Assembly: GCF_000716595.1 (NCBI RefSeq)
Contig: NZ_JNXC01000005.1
Coordinates: forward strand, 1 to 64,000
Direction: 5' to 3'
Origin: Saccharothrix sp. NRRL B-16314
GTDB lineage: Bacteria > Actinomycetota > Actinomycetes > Mycobacteriales > Pseudonocardiaceae
Length of the DNA stretch: 64,000 bases
Part shown: in pieces, positions 26,235 through 34,962 of the stretch
Layout: every line of letters begins with the position of its first letter
Numbering within the stretch: position 1 is the stretch's first letter
Position numbers and translations under genes: made by a program
The notes under the pieces: model-generated
Told to the model about the DNA's origin: nothing
Databases searched by the model: none
The model's input: only the letters and a program-made list of their open reading frames with translations

Positions 26235-26849
26235 TCAGGAGAAGTCCAGGTCCCCGGTCCGGGTGCGCTTCAGCTCGAAGAAGTGCGGGTAGCTCGCGAG
26301 CGCCCGCGCACCGTCGAAGACCTTCACCGCGTCCTCGCCGCGCGGGATCTTGGTGAGCACGGGACCGAAGAACGCCACGCCGTCGATGTGGATCGTGGGC
26401 GTGCCGACGTCCATGCCGACCGGGTCCATGCCGCGGTGGTGGCTGGCACGCAGGTCGGCGTCGTGCTCGTCGGTGTGCGCCGCCTCGGCCAGCTCCGCGG
26501 GCAGGCCGACTTCGGCCAGGGCCTCCTTGATGACCTCGTCGTAGTCCTTCCTGCCCTCGTTGTGGAACCGGGTGCCGAGCGCCGTGTAGAGGTCGCGCAG
26601 CACGTCGTCGCCCTTGACCTTGGCCGCGGCGATCGCGACGCGCACCGGCCCCCAGCCGAGGGTCATCAGGTCCCGGTACTGGGCGGGCAGGTCACGACCC
26701 TCGTTGAGCACGGACAGGCTCATCACGCGGAAGTCGAGGTCGAGATCCCGCTCCTTCTCCACTTCGAGGATCCACCGGGACGAGATCCACGCGAACGGGC
26801 AGATCGGGTCGAAGTAGAAGTCGACCTTCGTGCGTCCCTCTGTCGACAT
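26235..26849 (-). CDS. DsbA-like mycothiol-linked oxidoreductase (Rv2466c family)
   Basis: This 204-residue protein has a DsbA-type thioredoxin fold with a helical insertion. It opens [20 protein letters not shown] and ends [24 protein letters not shown] (here [20 protein letters not shown]). M. tuberculosis Rv2466c is a mycothiol-dependent reductase that activates nitro-prodrugs; from memory its site is CPWC. Here Cys17 is kept but the second Cys is Ala20 (CPFA), so a monothiol mechanism with mycothiol is expected. It is divergent from pepN, as in mycobacteria. Confidence 0.88.
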   Translation of the reverse strand: MSTEGRTKVDFYFDPICPFAWISSRWILEVEKERDLDLDFRVMSLSVLNEGRDLPAQYRDLMTLGWGPVRVAIAAAKVKGDDVLRDLYTALGTRFHNEGRKDYDEVIKEALAEVGLPAELAEAAHTDEHDADLRASHHRGMDPVGMDVGTPTIHIDGVAFFGPVLTKIPRGEDAVKVFDGARALASYPHFFELKRTRTGDLDFS

Positions 26850-27070
26850 GCGGTGTTCCTTCCGTGGCTGTACGTGTTCGGGAACGCCAGGTTCGACGTG
26901 TCCCACCGTGGTCAACCAGCCGACCGCACGCAGTCTTCCCTCGGACGCCAGTCCACTTCCCCACGTCCTACGTGATTGGATGCGACTGTCGTGTTCACCG
27001 ACTCGACACCATCCCCATTCCGACGACGTCGGCGCCGAGATTCCCGTGGCGCCGGCAGACGAGGTGACCA

Positions 27071-29632
<2,562 letters not shown>

Positions 29633-29638
29633 GCCGGA

Positions 29639-29684
29639 TGTGCGACATGTGGTGCCACTCGAACGTGTCACCACATGTCGCACA
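29639..29684. promoter_or_regulatory. 16-bp inverted repeat, probable operator of the MazEF-like module
   Basis: TGTGCGACATGTGGTG (29639-29654) and its perfect complement (29669-29684) flank a 14-nt spacer. The right arm ends 8 bp before the -10 of the antitoxin gene and so covers its -35 region. It may also terminate pepN, whose stop is at 29632. Confidence 0.6.
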
Positions 29685-29692
29685 CTTCGCCA

Positions 29693-29698
29693 TACAGT
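29693..29698 (+). promoter_or_regulatory. -10 element for a leaderless antitoxin transcript
   Basis: TACAGT fits TANNNT and ends 6 bp before the GTG at 29705. No ribosome-binding site is present, consistent with leaderless transcription. Confidence 0.45.
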
Positions 29699-29704
29699 TG
29701 TGGT

Positions 29705-29935
29705 GTGGGCACTATCACCTTCCGCCCGGACGGCGAGGCCGAACGGGCCCTCGCGACGTTGACCGCGAACGGACGCAGCGCTTCAGCCGCGATTCGCGAC
29801 GCGTTGCTCCTGGCGGCCAAGGTGCAGCGGGCCGGTGAGTTGCGCGCGGAAGCGCTGGCGCTGGCCGCAGATCCCGACGACGTGGCGGAAGCACGTGCCG
29901 TGCTCGCGGATCTGGAGCCCTTGCGTGCGTGGTGA
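29705..29935 (+). CDS. Ribbon-helix-helix antitoxin of a MazEF-like pair
   Basis: This 76-residue protein starts with GTG: (start)GTITFRPDGEAERALATL, then NGRSASAAIRDALLLAAK. A short beta strand followed by two helices is the ribbon-helix-helix DNA-binding pattern. The acidic C-terminus (AADPDDVAEARAVLADLEPL) probably wraps the toxin. It overlaps the toxin frame by 11 bp. It should repress its own promoter through the inverted repeat at 29639-29684. Confidence 0.8.
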   Translation: MGTITFRPDGEAERALATLTANGRSASAAIRDALLLAAKVQRAGELRAEALALAADPDDVAEARAVLADLEPLRAW

Positions 29936-30233
29936 GATCTACCGCCTTCGTCCCCCGCGCAACGCCACGGGACAGGAACAGGGCAGCCGCTACGCGGTCG
30001 TCGTCCAATCCAGCGCGCTGCCGTTGAGCACGTGGCTGGTCGCGCCGACGTCGACATCGGCCCGACCGGCGACGTTCCGCCCCGAGATCGACCTGAACGG
30101 GCAGCCGACCAAGGTGCTCGTCGAGCAGACCACGGCCATCGACCCGGAGCGCTTGGGCGATTTGGTGGACACCCTTGCCCTGCACGAGATGAACGCGGTC
30201 GACGCCGCACTCCGCATCGTGCTGGACCTCTGA
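29925..30233 (+). CDS. MazF/PemK-type endoribonuclease toxin
   Basis: From GTG 29925 the 102-residue protein starts with the MazF hallmark RGEIYRLRPPRNATGQEQGS followed by RYAVVVQSSALP. It continues LSTWLVAPTSTSARPATFRP and VLVEQTTAIDPERLGD, all typical PemK/MazF segments. MazF toxins cleave mRNA or tRNA at short motifs. The catalytic Arg and Thr (LVAPTSTS) are present, so it looks active. It overlaps the antitoxin gene, as expected for a coupled module inserted downstream of pepN. Confidence 0.88.
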   Translation: MRGEIYRLRPPRNATGQEQGSRYAVVVQSSALPLSTWLVAPTSTSARPATFRPEIDLNGQPTKVLVEQTTAIDPERLGDLVDTLALHEMNAVDAALRIVLDL

Positions 30234-30338
30234 GCCAGGGGTGGGTGGCCCCGGGCACTGGGCTGCGGATGGTCGGCGCGAGTTCTTCCGCGAGCTCGAA
30301 CTCCCCTGACGAACCCCATCGAACACCGCCGCCGTCCG

Positions 30339-31190
30339 TCAGGTGCGGGTGTCGCGGTCGTAGGCGTCGGCCCAGCGGGCCAGCACGGCGCGTGACTCGG
30401 TCGGGGGCAGGACCAGGCGCTCCAGGTGGTTCATCTTGACCTGGTACGCGGTGATCGCGCCGGGGTCGTCGTGGAAGACGGTTGCGGTCTCCGTCTCGGT
30501 GTAGGCCAGCGGTTTGACGGGCGCGGTGAAGGTCAGCAGGGTCGCGGGATGGCGCAGCGCCACGTGCAGCGGCGCGTTCATCGGGATGACGCGCGGGTGG
30601 ATCTGATCCCAAGCACACATCAGCGTCAGGCGCAGCAACTGGTCGCGCATGACCTTCCGATCGCCGACGACCAGGCGCAACGCGGCCTCGTGGAGGTAGA
30701 TCACCGTCTCCGGGCCGCCGGTCCGGCGCAGCACCTCCTGCCGCGTCATCCGGGCCTGGGTGACGGCCCGGTTCCTGGTCAACGCGTACGCGTAGTCCTC
30801 GGTCTGGGCCAGGCTCGGCACCGTCAACGGCTCGTACGAGGTGACCGTGCGGGCCGTGTGCTCGTGCACGGCCAGCGCGGTCAACGTGTCCGAGGACGAG
30901 TCGTGCATGCGCAGGAAACTGCCCGTGTCGGCTTCACTGGCAATGGCCAGAACCCGGTCACGAGTCGGTTTGTCGGCACCGCAGCGACCGAGCAGCGTGC
31001 TGATTTCGCAAGGGCTCGTGCCGCGCGTGCCGGTTTCGAGTTTCGACAGTTTTCCCAGCGACCACCCCAGCGCCTCGGCCACGGTGCCCGACGACATCCG
31101 GGCCCGGTGCCGGACCCGGCGCAATTCCTCCCCCAATTCCCGACTGCGGGCAGTGCTCAGCCGCACAGGCGGCCGTTCTTCGGACTCCAT
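30339..31190 (-). CDS. XRE-family regulator with DUF5753 domain
   Basis: This 283-residue protein has an N-terminal helix-turn-helix SRELGEELRRVRHRARMSSG followed by VAEALGWSLGKLSKLETGTR (about residues 15-55). A DUF5753 domain (about 100-280) has SYEPLTVPSLAQTEDYAYAL and ALRLVVGDRKVMRDQLLRL. This architecture is very abundant in mycelial actinobacteria and usually pairs with a DUF397 gene. This copy has no DUF397 gene downstream. It is divergent from the second XRE regulator across about 200 bp. Confidence 0.88.
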   Translation of the reverse strand: MESEERPPVRLSTARSRELGEELRRVRHRARMSSGTVAEALGWSLGKLSKLETGTRGTSPCEISTLLGRCGADKPTRDRVLAIASEADTGSFLRMHDSSSDTLTALAVHEHTARTVTSYEPLTVPSLAQTEDYAYALTRNRAVTQARMTRQEVLRRTGGPETVIYLHEAALRLVVGDRKVMRDQLLRLTLMCAWDQIHPRVIPMNAPLHVALRHPATLLTFTAPVKPLAYTETETATVFHDDPGAITAYQVKMNHLERLVLPPTESRAVLARWADAYDRDTRT

Positions 31191-31298
31191 GTCTCCCCTT
31201 GGTACGAGACGCGACGGGTGGTGGGCGCCGCGCGGTCCTCGCGCGCTCCAACCACCCGCCGCGCATGTCCGACCAGCGTGCGGACCGGTCGGCAGCTG

Positions 31299-31310
31299 TG
31301 TTGCACAACA
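31299..31310. promoter_or_regulatory. Dyad TGTTG-CA-CAACA between divergent XRE genes
   Basis: A perfect 5-bp dyad around a 2-bp centre in the shared intergenic region. A second one, ACCGG/CCGGT, lies about 50 bp further on. These are candidate XRE operators. Confidence 0.4.
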
Positions 31311-31391
31311 GAGTGTCCGGCCGCGAACAATCGGTCAATGCCCTTATCGAGCGAAAGACCGGACCACCGGTCCCGCTTTAAGCTGCATATT

Positions 31392-32234
31392 ATGAAACGC
31401 AATACCCCGAAAGCCATCGAGTTGGGCGCGCTCCTGCGCAACGCCCGTGAGGCGAACAATCTCAGCCAGCGCGCGCTCGGCCGGAAGATCGGTGTCATCC
31501 ACTCGCTGCTCTCACGCAACGAAAGCGGGCAACGCGTTCCGGCGCTGACCGAAGTGATCCGCATCCTCGACCCGCTCGACATCCCCGATCGTGTACGGAA
31601 AGAAATCCTCGCGCTGGCCGAGGACACCACCGGAACACCCCTGGAAGTGATCGAACTGCCCGCACCGCGCACACAACTCGCCGCACTGGTCGAGGTCGAG
31701 CAGCTGGCCAACGAGGTGGTGAACTGGTCCCCGCTGCTCGTACCGGGCCTGCTCCAGGTGAGCTCCTACACCCGAACGATCATGGAGGCCGCCCGCCTGC
31801 CGCACGAGGAGATCGCCACCCGCGTCGCGATCCGGATGGGCCGGCGCGACATCCTCACCCGCCGCGACCCGGTCCGCTACACCGCGCTCATCGGCGAGGG
31901 CGTGCTGGGCCAGAAGTTCGGCGGCCCGAACGTGATGGCAGAGCAGTTCGACCACCTGCTGATGATGAGCGCGCACGAGAACGTCGACCTCCGCGTCGTG
32001 CCCACCGCGACCCGCTGGCACCCCGGGCTCTGCGGCCCCTTCTTGCTGATCAAGTGCGACGGCACGTCGTTCGTGCACCTGGAGAACCCGGTCAGCTCGC
32101 TGTTCGTCCAGGAGCCTGACGCGGTGGCCGGCTTCGAGGCGTGCGTGCCACAGTTGCTCGAGGTCGCGATGAGCCCGGAGCAGTCCTTCGAGGTCATCGC
32201 CCGGGAGGCGGACCGGACGACGGGAGTCGCATGA
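31392..32234 (+). CDS. XRE-family regulator with DUF5753 domain, partner of DUF397
   Basis: This 280-residue protein opens MKRNTPKAIELGALLRNARE and then NNLSQRALGRKIGVIHSLLS, a canonical XRE helix-turn-helix. The DUF5753 domain includes NWSPLLVPGLLQVSSYTRTI and RRDPVRYTALIGEGVLG. ATG 31392 was chosen; the frame upstream is open but antisense to the neighbouring gene. Its stop overlaps the DUF397 ATG by 4 bp (ATGA). Such pairs regulate development and antibiotic production in Streptomyces, and some act in a toxin-antitoxin-like manner. Confidence 0.9.
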   Translation: MKRNTPKAIELGALLRNAREANNLSQRALGRKIGVIHSLLSRNESGQRVPALTEVIRILDPLDIPDRVRKEILALAEDTTGTPLEVIELPAPRTQLAALVEVEQLANEVVNWSPLLVPGLLQVSSYTRTIMEAARLPHEEIATRVAIRMGRRDILTRRDPVRYTALIGEGVLGQKFGGPNVMAEQFDHLLMMSAHENVDLRVVPTATRWHPGLCGPFLLIKCDGTSFVHLENPVSSLFVQEPDAVAGFEACVPQLLEVAMSPEQSFEVIAREADRTTGVA

Positions 32235-32395
32235 CGGTGCGGTGGAAGAAGTCCAGCAGGAGCAGCGACAGCAGCGACTGCGTCGAGGTGGGCAGCCACC
32301 TGGGCGCGGTCCGGGACAGCAAGAACCCGGCCGTGGTGCTGGCGGTCGGCCCGACGCGGTTGAGGGCGTTCGTGCAGGCGCTCAAGACCCGCTAA
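32231..32395 (+). CDS. DUF397-domain protein
   Basis: The 54-residue protein TVRWKKSSRSSDSSDCVEVG followed by VRDSKNP and LRAFVQALKTR is a textbook DUF397 protein. The family always shows W-x-KSS and a CVEV motif. It is translationally coupled to the XRE/DUF5753 gene upstream and is thought to bind or antagonise it. It is followed by a strong terminator. Confidence 0.92.
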   Translation: MTVRWKKSSRSSDSSDCVEVGSHLGAVRDSKNPAVVLAVGPTRLRAFVQALKTR

Positions 32396-32399
32396 GCGC

Positions 32400-32428
32400 G
32401 AGGGCCCCGGCTCGTCGCCGGGGCCCTC
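32400..32428. terminator. Strong hairpin after the DUF397 gene
   Basis: Perfect 12-bp arms GAGGGCCCCGGC (32400-32411) and complement (32417-32428) with loop TCGTC. It lies between convergent genes and can serve both. Confidence 0.85.
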
Positions 32429-32454
32429 ACTTCGTCACGCTCGCGTCGTCGGGT

Positions 32455-32946
32455 TCAGCGCTGCTTGGGCGCGCTGCCCGCCTGGTCGGTCAGCATCCGC
32501 AGGCCGCTCACGAGTCCGCCGGCGAGGTCGCCCTCCTTGAAGGACGCGACCATGCTCATCACGGCGAGCTTGGCGCCGCGATCGGCGATGCGGCGGCGGG
32601 ACTCCTCGCCCGTCACCACCTCGACCACGCGCTCACCCGGCGACACCGCGATCAGCACCGCGTGTGCGGGGCGCGTGGTGCTCGCGTGCAGCTCCTCGGC
32701 CTTCTCCCGGACGTCGGGGCCGAGTTCGCCGATGTACACGCTGTAGTCCAGTCCGGTGGTCCGGCTGGCCAGCGTCACCGCCTCGTCCAGGCTCGCCAGC
32801 TGGACCGGCGTGAACGGCAGGCTCGGCGCGTGCGGCTCGTACATCTTCGCGGCGGACACGCGACCGCTGTTGGTGACGACCGCGCCGACCTCCAGGGTCG
32901 AGGGGTCCACGTCCGCCCTCGTCAGCTCACCAGTTGCCACGGGCAC
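32455..32946 (-). CDS. DUF5130-like protein (TPM-type fold)
   Basis: This 163-residue soluble protein contains PFTPVQLASLDEAVTLASRT, LDYSVYIGELGPDVREKAEE, AVLIAVSPGERVVEVVTGEE and SRRRIADRGAKLAVMSMVAS. The order of strands and helices resembles the TPM/YgcG fold. The short conserved actinobacterial family is, to my recollection, DUF5130, which in mycobacteria lies next to pepN. Its function is unknown. The start used is GTG 32946. The upstream membrane-protein gene overlaps its 5' end by 20 bp, so both are in one operon. Confidence 0.65.
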   Translation of the reverse strand: MPVATGELTRADVDPSTLEVGAVVTNSGRVSAAKMYEPHAPSLPFTPVQLASLDEAVTLASRTTGLDYSVYIGELGPDVREKAEELHASTTRPAHAVLIAVSPGERVVEVVTGEESRRRIADRGAKLAVMSMVASFKEGDLAGGLVSGLRMLTDQAGSAPKQR

Positions 32947-33172
32947 CTCCCTTGGCGGTACGGCCCTCGGCCTGGGTCGCGGCGGCCTGGTGCGCGCCGC
33001 CGGTCAGCCCGGCGGGGTTCGCGCCCCACCAGACGGGGGCGTAGTTCCATTCCTGGCCCGGGCGGTACCGCTGGATGCGGGTGGCCTTCGGCCTCAGCGT
33101 CAGTAGCGTGATCACGCCGTAGATGGCCAGCGGGATCAGCGCGAAGACGAGCATGGTCTCCACGATGGTCAC
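32927..33172 (-). CDS. Small membrane protein, CtaJ-like
   Basis: The 81-residue protein has one N-terminal membrane helix (TMLVFALIPLAIYGVITLLT). It then has TRIQRYRPGQEWNYAPVWWG, with the RYRPGQ-W-(N/D)-PVWW pattern of small actinobacterial proteins named cytochrome aa3 subunit CtaJ. The identification is by motif memory, so it remains tentative. It starts with GTG 33172. A perfect palindrome and a possible leaderless -10 lie immediately upstream. Confidence 0.6.
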   Translation of the reverse strand: MTIVETMLVFALIPLAIYGVITLLTLRPKATRIQRYRPGQEWNYAPVWWGANPAGLTGGAHQAAATQAEGRTAKGGARGNW

Positions 33173-33174
33173 GC

Positions 33175-33189
33175 CGGTTACGGTAACCG
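33175..33189 (-). promoter_or_regulatory. 15-bp palindrome over a leaderless -10
   Basis: CGGTTACGGTAACCG is perfectly palindromic around one base and ends 2 bp before the GTG. On the minus strand it contains TACCGT (TANNNT) seven bases before the start codon. It looks like a -10 box embedded in an operator. Confidence 0.5.
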
Positions 33190-33522
33190 ATCGTCCTGGT
33201 CACGTGAGGGCGAGGGCACCTGTTCCCACACCGGCGAGGGCTCGACGGGTGCTCGGCGACGTCCGACCGGGCGCTCTATCTGTGAACGCGGGCGGGGAGG
33301 GGCGGCTCGTCACCCCGCGTTCGGCGGTGACCGCATCATGGGACCGGGGCCTCCGGCCGCGGCACCGGTTCCGCCACCGGCACGGGCCCCGTCACCCGAC
33401 ATGGGTCGATGTGATCTCCGCGACCCCTACCTGCGGTGATGTCACCCTCAGTGTCCATAGGTACCGGATGCACTAGATCGGCCGCTCGATCGTCGCAGTG
33501 CGTACACCCGGACGGCCTTCCC

Positions 33523-33540
33523 CCATACGGAGGCGTATGG
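33523..33540. promoter_or_regulatory. Dyad CCATACG-GAGG-CGTATGG upstream of the SVRIT gene
   Basis: Perfect 7-bp arms 33523-33529 and 33534-33540 lie 17 bp upstream of the predicted -35. This spacing fits an activator or repressor site. Confidence 0.5.
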
Positions 33541-33556
33541 CGGCCGGTTTGGCGTC

Positions 33557-33585
33557 TTGTACTGGGCCCACTCGGCTTCTAGCTT
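33557..33585 (+). promoter_or_regulatory. Predicted promoter of the SVRIT gene
   Basis: TTGTAC (33557-33562), 17-bp spacer, TAGCTT (33580-33585). This would leave an untranslated leader of about 65 nt with GGAGG 8 bp before the ATG. Confidence 0.45.
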
Positions 33586-33657
33586 TTCACCTGTACGGGT
33601 CTTGCAAATCCGATTCCGGATCCTAATTCCCGCCCGATGAGTCTCGGAGGACACGAC

Positions 33658-34131
33658 ATGTACACCGTGAACCTTGCCCTGGTCGCCGCTCTCACCCTTT
33701 CGTCGTACGCCCAATTGGAGCAGAGCGTTACGACCGATCAGCGCCCCGCCGAGCTCGCTTCGTCGGTCCGCATCACCTCCGGGGACTCCGTTCGGATCAC
33801 GGCGACGTCGACGCAAGGCTCCGTCCGGATCACCTCCTACGACTACGACTCGGTCCGGATCACCGCCGCCGACCCGGCCTCGGTGCGCATCACGGGTTCG
33901 GTGCGGATCACGGGCTCGGTGCGCATCACGGGTTCGGTCCGGATCACCGGCGACGACACCGGCTCGGTCCGGATCACGGGCGACGACACCGGCTCGGTGC
34001 GCATCACCGGTGACGACACGGACTCCGTCCGGATCACGGGCGACGACACCGACTCGGTCCGCATCACCGGGACCGAACCGGGCTCCGTGCGCATCACTTC
34101 GGACCGCGAGGACTTCGTCCAGGCGGCGTGA
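33658..34131 (+). CDS. Small repeat protein with 13 SVRIT motifs
   Basis: ATG 33658 is preceded by GGAGG. The 157-residue product has a hydrophobic N-terminus MYTVNLALVAALTLSSYAQL that resembles a signal peptide but lacks positive charges. From residue 36 to the C-terminus it consists of thirteen exact SVRIT pentapeptides separated by short linkers: three one-residue (G) linkers, and five-residue linkers such as GDDTG and GDDTD. There are no cysteines. Alternating V/I against S/R/T in each motif suggests stacked beta strands, as in a beta-solenoid or amyloid-like fold, with acidic turns. No known family is recognised. It converges on the HNH gene. No modifying or secretion gene is adjacent. 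Confidence 0.75.
   Translation: MYTVNLALVAALTLSSYAQLEQSVTTDQRPAELASSVRITSGDSVRITATSTQGSVRITSYDYDSVRITAADPASVRITGSVRITGSVRITGSVRITGDDTGSVRITGDDTGSVRITGDDTDSVRITGDDTDSVRITGTEPGSVRITSDREDFVQAA
33763..34098 (+). repeat. Coding repeat array, thirteen SVRIT units
   Basis: Thirteen 15-bp units encode SVRIT with mixed codons (Ser TCG/TCC, Val GTC/GTG/GTT, Arg CGC/CGG, Thr ACC/ACG/ACT). Periods are 18 bp in the middle and mostly 30 bp elsewhere. Protein identity with varied codons points to selection on the peptide. Confidence 0.9.
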
Positions 34132-34143
34132 GGGAGCGAACGC

Positions 34144-34809
34144 CTAGGCCGCGGGCTCGCCCAGGTAGGGCAGCCACAGCGGGTCGGCTTCGGTGACGCC
34201 GGCCAGCAGCCGCCAGTGCGGCCCGCGGGGAGCGTTCGGGACCACGCGCAGGCGCCAGCCGAGCTCCGAGAGGAGCTTGTCCGCCTTGCGGTGGTTGCAC
34301 TTGGCGCAACAGGCCACGCAGTTCTGCCACGAGTGGGGACCACCCCGGCTGCGCGGCACGACGTGGTCGATCGTCTCGGCGCGCCCGCCGCAGTACGCGC
34401 AGCGGTACCGGTCGCGGTGCATCAACCCGGCCCGGGTGAGCGGGACACGGCCGCGGTAGGGCACCCGCACGTAGTTCGCCAGCCGGATCACCGACGGGAC
34501 GACGACCTCGGACGACGAGGAGTGGACGACGGCCCCGGCGGGATCGCCGTGCACCACCTCGGCCTTCCCGCACACGACGAGGACCACCGCGCGCCGCAGG
34601 GGCAGCGCGGTGAGCGGTTCGAACGTGGCGTTGAGCAGCAGGACCTTGCGTCTACCCCAGGGCAACACCACGGGCGCCTGACCGGCCCCCTCCCCGTCGA
34701 CCACAGCGTGCACGGACGCGACCACGAGCTGTTTTTGGCCGAACGGTGCCGACGACGCGTTCCCGGCGTTCACCAGGGCGCCGATCGGGGTGGGTTGTCG
34801 GTCTGGCAC
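34144..34809 (-). CDS. HNH endonuclease
   Basis: This 221-residue protein has a family-typical N-terminal region VLLLNATFEPLTALPLRRAV, then VCGKAEVVHG. The zinc-bound HNH domain has RYRCAYCGGRAETIDHVVPR, SRGGPHSWQNCVACCAKCNH and RKADKLL (about residues 130-180). All four cysteines and the catalytic His of DHVVPR are present. From memory, the M. tuberculosis orthologue by position is Rv2469c. Role unknown; it belongs to a conserved housekeeping family rather than a mobile intron. The first 30 residues are weakly conserved, so the start may be further in. Confidence 0.88.
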   Translation of the reverse strand: MPDRQPTPIGALVNAGNASSAPFGQKQLVVASVHAVVDGEGAGQAPVVLPWGRRKVLLLNATFEPLTALPLRRAVVLVVCGKAEVVHGDPAGAVVHSSSSEVVVPSVIRLANYVRVPYRGRVPLTRAGLMHRDRYRCAYCGGRAETIDHVVPRSRGGPHSWQNCVACCAKCNHRKADKLLSELGWRLRVVPNAPRGPHWRLLAGVTEADPLWLPYLGEPAA

Positions 34810-34962
34810 GCGACCACCTCCACCGGTTCAGCAATAGCAGACCACAGATCGACCCCAAAAATCACCTGTGATATGCGACGTGTCACGGACCCGAGATCGA
34901 AACATCGGGTGAACACACCCCTATCGAAGATGGTTTTCATCGTGGCCGCTACGCTCACCGGG

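Larger units (their letters stand above)
33190..33657. other. Intergenic region upstream of the SVRIT-repeat gene
   Basis: No gene is seen in 33190-33520. From 33523 on it holds regulatory features listed separately: a dyad, a promoter and a GGAGG ribosome-binding site at 33646-33650. Confidence 0.6.

Noticed and set aside
24816..26975. 719-codon frame opposite the ALDH and Rv2466c-like genes
   Set aside because: Arg/His/Gly-rich composition and full overlap with two well-supported genes.
33658..34131. Multi-core RiPP precursor (graspetide type) for the SVRIT protein
   Set aside because: No ATP-grasp, cyclase, protease or transporter gene is nearby, and the motif lacks the Thr/Ser to Glu/Asp spacing conserved in known cores.
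34850..34890. CRP-type site TGTGA...TCACG
   Set aside because: The half-sites are 11 bp apart, not 6, so it does not fit the CRP consensus.
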